Positions 1 to 9,060 of a stretch of DNA of 15,000 nucleotides are shown piece by piece. Source of the DNA: Actinidia chinensis (taxonomy: Eukaryota > Streptophyta > Magnoliopsida > Ericales > Actinidiaceae); contig VIGQ01001173.1 in NCBI GenBank assembly GCA_009663005.1, forward strand, positions 1 through 15,000, written 5' to 3'. The first letter of the stretch is position 1, and each line of letters begins with the position of its first letter. Both the position numbers and the translations under genes were made by a program. The notes beneath the pieces are model-generated. The model had not been told where the DNA came from. It was given only the letters and a program-made list of their open reading frames with translations, and did not search any database.

Positions 1-789
1 ATGGAGATTTTTTCTATTTTTCCTAAATTATTATCAGGATGCATTGGGATTTGAGATTAACCAATACGAGAGAGAGAACCTACAAGTTCAGATTGACTCT
101 GGATACCAAACGTCCGCCTTGCTTTCTTCTCGCGTTCCTCTGCTCTTAACTCTCTCTTTAAACAAAAACAAAATAAAATTACCAAATAAATGTATAAATT
201 AATTTCTTTATGATGGATGCAATCCAAACCGTTCATTTTACGGAGATTGTTGAGATGATTACGAGTGTAAATAATCGAGTTGAACAGATACTCATGATTA
301 AGTCACATTGGTCCTAAAAAAATAACTAATTTTCTCAAAATCATATTTATTGTGAATTTATTAAAACCTAATATAATTCAACCGCGTGCAGAATCTATGT
401 ACAAATTTAAAAAAATTTATAACATGAATGGTTTAGATCGGATCAATTGAATCGGCTAATTGTACCCGACATACCCATCTTGTGCCACCGGTGCTATTGT
501 CATAGGCTCACAGCATGATCCTAAATTTTGAGCTAATTTAGCTGGTTACATTTTCGAGTTTTTTGCCTCTCGTGATTTTTGTTTTTACTATATGAACAAA
601 AAATTATTATTATTCGATATTCTCGATGAGAAGTATCTAAACATGTAAAGAAAATTAGATAAAAATTGCAAACAAATTTGAAAAAAAATTAACTTTTTAT
701 GAGATAAAAAAAAAATAAATAACTTTTTATAAGATAAAATCAACATTTCAAAAAAGTAGAATATAAGTAAGACGAATATTGCCTGTGAT
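1..789. other. AT-rich intergenic DNA, no gene seen
   Basis: No open frame with coding character was found. The stretch holds homopolymer A/T runs and one imperfect inverted pair: ATCCAAACCGTTCATTTTA near 221-239 and its near reverse complement near 419-437, about 200 bp apart. This could be the ends of a decayed small transposon, but I see no target duplication. A slightly more GC-balanced patch at 470-520 could be read on the minus strand as a very short exon after a TTTAG acceptor. That reading is too short to call. Confidence 0.5.
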
Positions 790-1349
790 CTAAAGTGACA
801 TGCGGTGTCACGGTCGTCACAGGTGGTGGCTTCTGTGGACCACTCGTCGGAGCAGGTGCTTTCCGGTGACCCAATGGAACTAGACGCGAACCCGCGCGAA
901 CCCAATTCCCACTCGCTCGAGCCACGACTCAACCGCCAGCTGTCCCTCCCACTCTCACTATCGCTATCGCTATCACCATCATCATCACAACAGCTGCTAC
1001 ACACGTGCGCCACCGGCACACGTGCCACCTTCGCACGCTTGAGCGACCTCTTGCCACGTGTGTTGGGCCCACTACACGATCCCACCCGTGCCGAGCTCCC
1101 CTCCCCGCACGAGCCAATGCGTTGCCCCGGCGCTGCGGCAGCGCATGGCACCAGAGCGTCCCCCGTGGCAGCGGCTTGGCGGTGGTCGAGGCATGGCACG
1201 ACATCGTTGCCGCCGCCGTACGCGGAGGGTTTCTGTGGCGGAAACGGGGTGGCTTGCTTGACGACGGACTCTAGGGTTCCGCCACCGCCGCCTGGCCTCT
1301 CCAGCACGTGTTCTTTTGGTGGGTATGAGGTGTCTAGTGGGTTTGTCAT
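790..1349 (-). CDS. candidate coding exon, unrecognised acidic Ser/Asp-rich protein
   Basis: I do not recognise the family. The frame opens with ATG at 1349 on the minus strand, with an in-frame TAG a short way upstream. It stays open through the whole GC-rich island and then runs into AT-rich sequence to a stop at 588. That tail translates to implausible Phe/Ile/Lys runs, so real coding probably ends near 780-800 at an unidentified splice donor. In order, the protein shows a Gly run (about residues 20-24), an Ala/Pro/Cys region (60-100), a basic nuclear-signal-like patch KRSLKRAK (about 99-106), Cys-Cys followed by an acidic Asp/Ser run (about 119-134), and a Ser/Glu/Trp/Thr region (135-180). 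Purines dominate first codon positions more clearly here than in the overlapping plus-strand frame (805-1377, 190 codons), which has its own ATG and stop. Because third positions coincide in the two frames, GC3 cannot separate them. It may be an intact exon, a captured gene fragment or a relic. Confidence 0.35.
1002..1310. promoter_or_regulatory. cluster of four CACGTG (G-box core) motifs
   Basis: Perfect CACGTG palindromes lie at 1002-1007, 1019-1024, 1055-1060 and 1305-1310. In plants this core is bound by bZIP and bHLH factors. The cluster sits inside the GC-rich island that also contains the candidate coding exon, so the motifs may simply be a by-product of GC-rich codons such as Ala-His-Val. 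Regulatory function is not shown. Confidence 0.25.
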
Positions 1350-1804
1350 AACGCACGGTGGGCTTACCCGTTCCTAGCTACCAGCTCCTTGATCCTTTTT
1401 CCCAATGGGAACTCCGCCACTTTCGCCCGCTATACCTTCAACATGTGTGTGTATACGATAAGTCAGAATTAATTTTCTAAAAAAAATCAAATATTCATCT
1501 TTGTTCTAGATTACTTTTAACGCGAAATAATTTTGAAATTCAAATACATCTTTTAGTGATTTTTAAAAAATTAAGAGTTCGTTTTAAAATTTGTCATAAA
1601 ACAATTAAAAAACCGTCCCGTCAACAGTTTTTTAAAATTAAGTCTGGAAAGACATAACCAACAGATTGTGTTTTGAAAAAATACAATTTTCAACTTTCGA
1701 AACAAATAATTTATAACAATTTGTTTCGTAAAATTGATTCTGACAATCGAAGCAAATAGAGATAGTGAGAATTTTATATAGAGAAGAAATTACATAGAAA
1801 AGAG

Positions 1805-1855
1805 GAGCCAGGATTGGGGATTTCTCGAGATCCCAGGTGGAACACACACTGGCTC
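1805..1855. repeat. short inverted repeat, stem-loop potential
   Basis: GAGCCAG at 1805-1811 is the exact reverse complement of CTGGCTC at 1849-1855. Inside it a second, imperfect palindrome is centred on CTCGAG (from about GGGGATTTCTC to GAGATCCC). It may be chance or a transposon remnant. Confidence 0.3.
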
Positions 1856-2559
1856 ATCTTCACCCAAATTTGGTTGGCGAGGAGAGAGAGAGATAGAGGG
1901 GAACTACTGATTTTTTGTTTCATTCATTCCATCATGTGGAGAAGCCGTGTGTGTTTTAGAGAGAGAGAGAGTTGGAAGCTAGCTTTTCTAAAAAATATTT
2001 TTAATTATTTTGATTTTTAAATTTTTTTATAATTTTATATTTTTAAATTTTTTTAATTAGAAAAGAATTTTATAATACATATAAAAATATTTATTTATCT
2101 GATATTTTTAAAAACCATTTCATTAAAATGTTCATTACATTTTTATATTTTACAATTGGGAGAATTGAAAATTTTTTTATATAAATTGTTTTTTTTTTTA
2201 ACAAATATTTTTTTACACTTATGTAATCAGTTACTTTTTTTGCCTTTAATTGACTTTTATTTTAAATTAAATAATTTTTTTATATTTTAAAAATGTTGTC
2301 GTCAAGAAAATCAAAAAAAATCTAAATTTTTATTAAATTGGTTAAAACATCTTTTAAAAAAATTGTAGAGATGGAAATTTTAATTGGCTAGCCAAAAGCA
2401 GATATCTGAAAAGTGATTTTATATGGCTAAAAGCGACAACCACCAAGAATCTCCCTCCTTTCTTCTAACCACACAAACAGTTTTGCGATACATATTCAAA
2501 ATTTCTTTTCTTTTTTTGGTATAAACAAAAAAAATACAATAAAAGTGGTGCCGAAATAA

Positions 2560-2820
2560 ATCGGTTTTGGTCGGTCGTTCAGTAAGTGATTTTAAATTGA
2601 TCTCTTTTGATTTCATGTTTTAGTGTTTGCAATCGAACAAAATCAGTATTGGACTCGATCAGTTAATCCATTTTAGTTCGGTCATTTAATTCAGTTTAGG
2701 GCTTGACTTGAGCCAAAGTTTAAAAAATAATATATGGTTCGAGATCAATATATTTTATATATTCAAAATATTAATCATAGTTCAGTCCTAATAGGTCGGT
2801 TTTTTTTTTCAAACTAAACC
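2560..2820. repeat. degenerate cggtt/ttcggtc-rich repeat remnant
   Basis: The stretch has repeated near-matches to cggtt, gttcggtc and caaactaaacc, resembling the motif-rich dispersed repeat at 14516-14975. No clean termini or target duplication are visible. I assign it to no named family. Confidence 0.25.
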
Positions 2821-2877
2821 AAAATTGACACTACTTTTTTTGGGAAAGGAGGCGGTAAACCAAACACTAAGTCTCAA

Positions 2878-3112
2878 GGCTTCATTTGGTAATCCTTAAA
2901 AATAAGATTTTTTTAAATTTAAACTATCAAAAGGGCTAATATTTTTTGTGATGTTTTTTTGCCTTTTTGGGGGTTGCCTTTACGTTTAGCTAAAATTAAG
3001 TCAAAACACAAAAGTAAAAAACCAAAAAAACTACTCTGATTGACTTTTTACTTATTTTAAGTAAAAAAATTAAAAAAAAAAAATTAAAAAAAAATAGTGT
3101 CCAAACGGAGCC
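2878..3112. mobile_element. hAT-like MITE (non-autonomous)
   Basis: The left end GGCTTCATTTGG (2878-2889) is an imperfect inverted match of the right end CCAAACGGAGCC (3101-3112). Ends of the form GGNTCCGTTTGG are common on small hAT-type plant MITEs. The length is 235 bp, with AT-rich arms and no coding capacity. The central part (a GCCTTT, then TTTAGCTAAA and CAAAACACAAAA) resembles the middle of the 231-bp element at 11475-11705, so both probably belong to one family. I could not find a matching 8-bp target duplication, so the exact ends are uncertain. Confidence 0.45.
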
Positions 3113-3593
3113 TATAATCCATTAATCATTAAGGGTGATGACTCCTCAACGCATACCCCTTTTTCTATAATATACTATTTTTGTATTTTATTAAGTGAAA
3201 TAAAATTATTTTTTTTTGAAATGTTTTAACTACATAAAATATTTTTGTAATTTCACCATATAAAGAGAAGGGCAAAAATCGGGAGTTTCTAATTTCACGT
3301 CCCTACCTTATTTTAAATTCACAAACTGATCCGAGTACAACTTATTTTAATACCAAAATACCCCTATGCAAATCACCAGTATTTAACAAAATAAAATTTA
3401 TCAACAATCTCGGTACATCCCAAAATTTCTAATTCTCTTCTCTTCCAAAAAAAAATATTCTACTAGCCTAACTTTCTAATTCTCTTCTTTTTCAAAAAAG
3501 AAAATTTTCATTTCCGCCTTAGTTTTTTTTTTCCGCGACCAACATGGGACGCAACACGTCAAAAGACAATTCACCAAAAGTAAGGTGGAATTA
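3113..3593. other. AT-rich non-coding stretch
   Basis: No gene was found. Apart from a short direct repeat (3426-3498), it holds only homopolymer-rich DNA. The open frame on the minus strand across 3476-3727 is an artefact of the foldback element's left arm. Confidence 0.5.
3426..3498 (+). repeat. direct repeat, two units, 47-bp spacing
   Basis: The motif TTTCTAATTCTCTTCT starts at 3426 and again at 3473. It is followed in both cases by a T/C pair change and then an A-run. The match covers about 25 bp per unit. This is probably a small tandem duplication. Confidence 0.5.
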
Positions 3594-3594
3594 G
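3586..3594. repeat. left target-site duplication of foldback element
   Basis: TGGAATTAG at 3586-3594 compares with TGGAAGTAT at 4567-4575, agreeing at 7 of 9 positions (7 of the first 8). Length and position fit an 8-9 bp Mutator-like target duplication. Confidence 0.45.
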
Positions 3595-4566
3595 GGATAA
3601 CTTCATCAACCCCCGATGTTTTTTCATAATTGCACTGACCTCCCCTGTAGTTTTTTTTGAAAATGGCCTGACCTCTCCTGTCAGAGCAACAATGAACCAT
3701 TATACCCCTGACTTCAGCCCCCCCCATCCCCCACCCCCCGCGATTTTTTTTATTTTTTTTTTAGTTTTTCTTTAATCATTTTTTATTTACTTTTTTAATA
3801 ATCTAATTTATTTTTTTGATGATCATTTTTTTATTATATGTTTGTGTTTTTTTTTAGTTTTTTTTCATTAATTATTTGTAATAAAAAATACTACAAAAAA
3901 AATAAAAAGAGAATACAAATTTAAGTTCATCACAAATAATCTGCTTATTATATTTAAAAAATTGTACAGAACTTTTTTAGTTATATTGCATCAATTCTAA
4001 AATATCTTAAAAATATCATAATTAATTAGCCTCCTCACTTGGGCATTATTAAATTATTGATGAACGTAAAACAACTAAAAATACTCAAACTAAATAATTA
4101 ATTTTTTTAAAAAAAGTATGGCCAAATTGGCCTTTAATGAATGATTTTTAAGCCATTTTATAATTTATACATACACTAAACGTTGTACAATTTTTAAATA
4201 TAATGATCAGATTATTTGTGAACATTTTTAAATTTGTGTTCCTCTTTTTTATTTTTTTTTATTTATTTTTTATTAAAATTAATTAAATGAAAAAATTAAA
4301 AAACACACAAACATTCTAAAAAAATTATTTATCCAAAAAAAAAAATTGAGTCAAAAAAAATAAATTAGATTAAAAAAGTAATAAAAATAATTAAAAAAAC
4401 TAAAAAAAAATTAAAAAAAAATCCGCTGGGTGGGGAGTGGGTGGGCTGGGGGTCTGGGCCATAATGGTCATTTTTTTTTGCTCTGACAAGGAGGTCAGTG
4501 CCATTTTCAAAACTATAGGGGGGTAGTGCATTATGAAAATTCTCAGGGGGTGTGGATGAATTACCT
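3594..4566. mobile_element. foldback Mutator-like element with very long inverted arms
   Basis: The left arm (from 3594, about 450 bp) and the right arm (about 4105 to 4566, reversed) align almost continuously. Outer blocks include TTCATC, TTTTCATAAT, GAAAATGG and CTGTCAGAGCAA on the left with their complements on the right. A C-rich block follows (3716-3740, matching G-rich 4426-4456), then AT-rich sequence, then inner blocks such as CACAAATAATCTG near 3930. Only about 50 bp near 4050-4100 is left as a loop. Arms of this length and an 8-9 bp flanking duplication fit the non-autonomous foldback MULE class. There is no transposase. The element is 973 bp long. Arms differ by many small indels and substitutions, so the insertion is not recent. 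The exact outer base is uncertain by one or two positions. Confidence 0.75.
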
Positions 4567-4575
4567 TGGAAGTAT
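4567..4575. repeat. right target-site duplication of foldback element
   Basis: TGGAAGTAT directly follows the right terminus and is the partner of the copy at 3586-3594. Confidence 0.45.
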
Positions 4576-6444
4576 TGATATGGAACACGACGTCGGTCGC
4601 TAGTCAGCCAAAAACGCCTAGAATTTTTCATACTTACGCAATGACAAGATATAAAGATTAGATGTGTAGAGTTTTTGAATCGTTTATATTATAGTATGAA
4701 ACGAAATTTTTACAACACACAAATATTACTAAAAGTTTTGAGATTGCAGTGTCCTAGGGTCTAGTTCTTTACTTTATGAGTATCAATAAAAAAAATTTTT
4801 ATTTCCATTTATAGTATGAAAAAAAAAATATTCAATCTGTATTATAAATCAACGATAAAAAGTTTCGTTATCAATCTAATATTATCAATCACGGCTCATT
4901 TTTGAATTTTCAAAACTATCTTCCACGATCTACGATTGAAATACATTTGAGTTAATACAACGGCTGAGATTGCACTTCAGATTATTTTTTTCTCCCAAAA
5001 CTATCACTTCTTTCTTCAAAGGTGTGGGACCCACATAGACTCTTATCTATGGACAAAAAGTCTCTAATCTAGATCTATATTTTACCCCTTGGATCAATTT
5101 TTAGTGAGACTCAACACTTAAAAAAATTAAAAAAAAACACTTCTTTATTTTTTCCTCATGTCTCCCAACTACAATTATTTTTTTTTTAAAATCACTTATA
5201 GTTTGTAATTTTTCTCTATTTTGTAGCAATGTAATATGTTCGTAATGTATCATTGTATCTTTTATAAATGTTTATATTTTATCTGTTTATATTATAACTA
5301 TAACGATATCGCCTAAGATATGATTTTCTTTTTTTTAACGTATGCCCATGGATACGGTCAATTTCTAGTTTAAACTTCTTTTTTGATCCTATAATGTTAG
5401 TTCTGTAGATTTTAGGCTCCTTTTTTACATATGAAGATGACATGGAAAACAAAAATAAGAAGACAAAAAGTGGAGTGTTCCCATGGTGGTGTACTGATTT
5501 CTAACTAGAATTACTGTTTATTTTTGTATTTCTGGTTCATATTATAATTTTATTTGACGAGGATAATCATAATAGACACAATCATGTTTTGTGGGTTCCA
5601 GAAGCCATTTTGTTTTTGCATTTTAGAACTCCCGCAAAGTCCGGGGCCTTCCAATCATTATTATTGAACTGTAAATTATTAATATTTTAATACTTTACTG
5701 TAAATTATTATTTAATGCTATTAAATTGGAAATTGACGTTGAAAAGTTGGCAGTGAGAAAGGAGTCACCCACTAATAGACACATACATCTAATCTCACCA
5801 CATGCCGAGTATTGTTTTTTTGATGTACCACGTAGCGCATGTTAGATCTTTCTATTGATATACCATGTGCGCATGTAACTGCTGTCTCATGTAAATCCCT
5901 GTTTGGCTGAGTTCCAAATCTCTCGGTAGAATTGTCGGTTCCATTGATGTGACGCCATGACCTAAAACTAGCAAAAACGCACGGAACAAACTTAAGTGGT
6001 CAATATAAATTTTAAAAAAGTTATAAACTATTTTATCGGAATAATTTAGGTAGCATACAAAATTAAAGTAAATCAAATATCTTTAAAATTTCATAAAATA
6101 TATAATTTTTACGATTGTCCTTCTTATGTTGACATTTCAACGTATCATTAACTAGTACTTCCCCGTTCTTACAACTTTAGTAAAAAAAAATTCTTTTAGG
6201 CGTGAATCGTTAGAGGTTTTATAATTAAAAAAAATAAATAAGATTAAATGGGCAGAGGAAAAAGATATAATTCATTGCAGTATACGTAGATATACATTGC
6301 CTACCAAATGTATAACAATTAAAACTTATAAGAATCTTAAAAAAAAGTTTATGCTATGTTTTTGGATAATATATGGGGGAAAAAATAGGTATTGTTAGGT
6401 TTTTTTTTTGTGGGTCCCACTAAAAATAATTCAATTGATAAAAA
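4576..6444. other. AT-rich intergenic DNA, no gene seen
   Basis: No open frame has coding character. Notable small items are a near-perfect palindrome TGTGGGACCCACA at 5023-5035, a related GTGGGTCCCAC at 6410-6420 just outside the palindromic LTR region, and a short tandem duplication at 5822-5878. The stretch 4870-4980 is less AT-biased, with phrases such as 'acggctgagatt' that recur in plant transposon-derived DNA, but no termini could be defined. Confidence 0.5.
5822..5878 (+). repeat. two-unit tandem repeat, about 35-bp period
   Basis: GATGTACCACGTAGCGCATG starts at 5822 and GATATACCATGTGCGCATG starts at 5857. The two units differ by a few substitutions and one indel. It contains TACGTA-like and GCGCATGT motifs but has no assigned function. 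Confidence 0.5.
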
Positions 6445-6649
6445 TATAAAGGTTTTTAATTTTTTATATATATAAAATTAATTTTGGACTTGATATGTTG
6501 ACTGGAGGGGCAGTGAACGATTTTATAACTGTGGGATTAATTAAAGAGGACATTTAAAAATTGAGAGTGATATAATGTAATTAGAAGTTGGAGGGCTGAA
6601 GTGTAATTTGGTCTCGCCGAAAGCATTCGCCGAAGCGCGCCAAATAAAG

Positions 6650-6732
6650 AATAAGAAAGAAAAAGAAAAAGAAAAAGAAAAAAAAGAAAATAATTAATAA
6701 TTAAATAATAAAATAATAAAATAATAATATTT
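6650..6732 (+). repeat. (GAAAAA)n and (AATAAA)n simple repeats in U3
   Basis: A run of GAAAAA units (about 6656-6690) passes into AATAATAAAATAAT-type repeats. The equivalent place in the minus-strand LTR (about 10880-10905) has complementary CTTTTT units, so the simple repeat is an old part of the LTR family. Confidence 0.6.
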
Positions 6733-7469
6733 AATAATATAGAATATACTTATAAAATCTATAATAGGGAGGGAAGAAAGCTCGGATGAGGAAGAGAAGA
6801 GGAAAGAAATAGAAGACAAAGAAGAAAGAAATGAAAGAAAAAAAAAAAAAAATGAAATTATATGGTGCTGGCGTTAAGCTTTTGATCGTGAAAGATAGGG
6901 GTGCAATCAACGGTGAGATGACTTTGGATCATGCAAATTTTAGTAGACGATCATTGAAGCCTGATCTTCATATTCCGCGCATTGTCAAATTCTATTTGAG
7001 GTAAAGGGGGTTATTGTTTGTTTGAGGTTTTGCTTCTTTGGTTTGTGTGTTATAATAGCTTACATAAAGTCTATTGCAGACAGATTCTTTTTTTGGTCTT
7101 CAACCCTTCGAAATGAAAAAATTTGTTTTCGATGCTATACATTTATTTTCTATGCGAAATTGAAAGATAGACCTGTTTGAATTGTATTTTGAAATTATTT
7201 TGATTTAATATTCAGATTTATTGTCAATTATATTCATACATCACCTTATGAAAATAATTGACACTATTATCTTGAAATTGTCTCTTTATGAATTCTGTTT
7301 GGTTACACTTGAATTGCGACTTGATAAAGGTGATTTTATGTTATTTCGGAAAGTGATTGTTAAATATACCCAAAACACAATATCACCAAAGACATGACCT
7401 TGGTTTAGAAATGGAATTTGGAATTCGAGATGAGACTTGTTGTGGAATGAACGCTACATATACCAGAAT

Positions 7470-7710
7470 TAGATGGCTTAGATTAAGCACACAATACAGT
7501 CTAGATGGCAAAGATCCGGAGGGAATGTCATAGCCCACGTTGAAAGTCTGGAAATTGACAAAATGAAGTCTTAGATGGTAACGATCCTGAGGAATGTCAT
7601 AGCCCACGGTGAACGTCCGGAAAGTTTTGATAACATAAAAGTCCTAGATGACAACGATACTGAGGAATATCTAGCCCCCGGTAACAGTCCTGAAAGTGAA
7701 CGGGTGTTTA
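7470..7710 (+). repeat. internal tandem repeats of LTR A (70-73 bp period)
   Basis: Units start at TAGATGG or close variants at 7502, 7572 and 7645, with a partial unit at 7470. Each holds a GATCC/GATAC block, then GGAATGTCATAGCCCACGGT or a near match, then GTCCGGAAA. The third unit is more diverged (GGAATATCTAGCCCCCGGT). The same array, four units long, occurs in reverse in copy B. Confidence 0.75.
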
Positions 7711-8248
7711 TCCTTAGTACTTAGTGCATACGCCACAGGTTGCGTAAGTAGTGGTTTAGGTGTGGTCATTTCTAATTATTGGAGTAATGCCTTTGTGAGA
7801 AAGTTGAATTTTTGGAAACCTTGACTTTAGAAATCACGGATTGAAATCAAAAGTATATTTCTTATATAAAATTGAAAGCATACTTTACTTGTAGTTCCAT
7901 TCTGTTTTCATAGTATAGTTATGTATATGTTTTGGGCTTGAGTATCAAGTCTTGTGTGTAAATCTTTTCAAGGTACTCAGCTTTTACTCGGATAAAAAAA
8001 TAAGTTTTTCAGTAGCCGAGGGTTATCCTGAGTCCTTAGGCAAGGTGGAATGCCAGTTGTGGCTAGTTTAGGTTGTGGTGAGTAAAACACTTAAAAGTGT
8101 AATTAATATGATTGTAATATGATTTCCGCACTCTGATGTATCCACGAAATGACATGTATTGTCCATTCTTTTTGTTTGACTTTTTCGGCATGTATTGTTT
8201 TGCTTGACGTGGCCACCTCGGTCTTGGTTTGACCTGGGCGTGACAACA

Positions 8249-8280
8249 GGGTGTACCTCATAGCTCTTAGGTTTCGATAC
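8249..8280 (+). other. primer-binding site, initiator Met tRNA
   Basis: Directly after the LTR end, the sequence runs GTACCTCATAGCTC then TTAGGTTTCGATACC. Plant initiator Met-tRNA 3' ends are complementary to TGGTATCAGAGC followed by CAGGTTTCGATCC. The match is decayed in the first 12 bases but strong in the extended AGGTTTCGAT part. This site primes minus-strand DNA synthesis in LTR retrotransposons. Confidence 0.6.
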
Positions 8281-8429
8281 CACATTTGGTTTAACGTTAA
8301 TATTCGAGTGTAACGTTAGTGTCCTATCTATGATATGATAACAGGAACGTCATGCTACATGATAGTGTTGCGTAGCTAAGCATAATTTTGATCAATCGGT
8401 TGGGGGGTACGGATTGTATCTACATTCGA

Positions 8430-8460
8430 GGACGAAAGTTTCTTAATTGGTAGAGGGTGG
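8430..8460 (+). other. pol 3' relic and polypurine tract of copy A
   Basis: ATTCGAGGACGAAAG followed by TTTCTTAATTGG resembles the end of Ty3/gypsy pol in plants. The purine tract GGTAGAGGGTGG (8449-8460) directly precedes the 3' LTR and would prime plus-strand synthesis. Confidence 0.6.
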
Positions 8461-8750
8461 TACGGTTTAAGTTGTTTTTTATATACGTTATAATTTTGGA
8501 CATTGCTGGGTTGTAATTGTGATTAAAATTGATCACGATTTTCTAACTGATGAGGATTAACCTTAAAGAGGACAGTTAAATTGAATGATTTAATAATGGT
8601 AATTAAAGTTGGAGAGGAAGCTGAATGTAATTTGTCCCGCCGAAAGCGTCGGCCGAAAGAGGCGCCGGAAATAAAGCATTAAAGAAAAAAAGAAATACAT
8701 ATGAAAATAATAATATTTATATATATAAATATACTTTATAAAATCTATAA
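8458..8750 (+). repeat. truncated 3' LTR (U3) of copy A
   Basis: It aligns with the first 315 or so bases of the 5' LTR: TTTTGGACATTGCTGGG, AAAGAGGACA, GTTGGAGAGG and CCCGCCGAAAGC. It stops at AAATCTATAA (8741-8750), which is the TATA region of the LTR. The sequence then enters the inverted copy. Confidence 0.65.
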
Positions 8751-8783
8751 GTATTTTCCGAGTTTCTTTCTTCTTCCCTCTAT
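8751..8783. other. 33-nt spacer at the palindrome centre
   Basis: TATAAAATCTATAA (8737-8750) faces TTATAGATTTTTTA (8784-8797). Between them, 8758-8783 reads on the minus strand as uninterrupted LTR sequence of copy B, while 8751-8757 (GTATTTT) belongs clearly to neither arm. Confidence 0.6.
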
Positions 8784-9060
8784 TTATAGATTTTTTAAGC
8801 TATTTATATAGATAAATATTATTATTTTATGATTTTTAATTATTTTATTTCTTTTTCTTTTTCTTTCTTTAATTCTTTCTTTCGGCGGGAACCCATTACC
8901 CTTCAAGCCCCCTCCAACTTCTACTTACATTATCATATCATCTCAATTTAAGATGTCCTCTTTAATTTAATCCTATAAGTTATAAAATCGTTCAATTTAA
9001 ACGCAATCAACATAGCAATGTCCAAAATTTATTATCATAGAAATAAATTAAAACCTTACA
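8758..9060 (-). repeat. truncated 3' LTR (U3) of copy B
   Basis: On the minus strand it begins TGTAAGGTTTTAATTTA at 9060 and runs through TTTTGGACATTGCTATG, AAAGAGGACATC, GAAGTTGGAGGG and CCCGCCGAAAG. It then passes the TATA box (8788-8781) and ends at AACTCGG (8758), about 30 nt after TATA. Confidence 0.65.
8781..8788 (-). promoter_or_regulatory. LTR TATA box (TATAAATA) of copy B
   Basis: On the minus strand the site reads CTATAAATAGAGGG, close to the plant TATA consensus. It would drive transcription leftwards, but the LTR is cut about 30 nt downstream. Homologous positions in the other LTRs are more degenerate. Confidence 0.5.

Larger units (their letters stand above)
1350..2877. other. 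AT-rich non-coding stretch
   Basis: GC content falls sharply after about 1440. No credible gene was found; the short open frames here have no codon character. Short GA-rich runs lie at 1882-1900 and 1960-1970, and one inverted repeat at 1805-1855 is listed separately. From about 2560 to 2820 there are scattered cggtt/ttcggtc motifs of the kind also seen at the right end of the window. Confidence 0.5.
6445..8248 (+). repeat. 5' LTR of copy A
   Basis: The start TATAAAGGTTTTTAAT aligns with TGTAAGGTTTTAAT at the minus-strand LTR start near 9060, so the ancestral terminus was probably TG. The end TGACAACA (8241-8248) is followed at once by the primer-binding site and finishes in CA as expected. 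Order inside: U3 with a GCCGAAAG/GCGCGCC block near 6610-6645, (GAAAAA) and (AATAAA) runs, a degenerate TATA region near 6750-6763, purine-rich leader, the 7470-7710 tandem repeats, then the U5-like end. No target duplication could be confirmed on the left flank. Confidence 0.65.
6445..8750 (+). mobile_element. copy A: non-autonomous LTR element, 3' truncated
   Basis: Copy A comprises a 5' LTR (6445-8248), an internal domain of about 210 bp (8249-8457) and the first 290 bp or so of a 3' LTR (8458-8750). There is no gag or pol open frame. The internal domain consists only of a primer-binding site, about 150 bp of sequence, and a polypurine tract preceded by a block typical of the last codons of Ty3/gypsy pol (ATTCGAGGACGAAAG). 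Copy B has the same internal layout and size, so the minimal interior looks like a family property rather than a local deletion. Confidence 0.7.

Noticed and set aside
805..1377. Plus-strand frame of 190 codons as the real gene
   Set aside because: It is complete with start and stop, but purine bias at first codon positions is weaker than on the minus strand; kept only as the alternative.
3476..3727. Minus-strand frame of 83 codons
   Set aside because: It reads through the foldback element's left arm, a non-coding terminal inverted repeat.
4365..4631. Minus-strand frames in the right foldback arm
   Set aside because: They are transposon arm sequence ending in poly-Phe/Ile; no coding signal.
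7470..7710. CRISPR-like regular repeats
   Set aside because: Units are contiguous diverged tandem copies without unique spacers, in a plant LTR.
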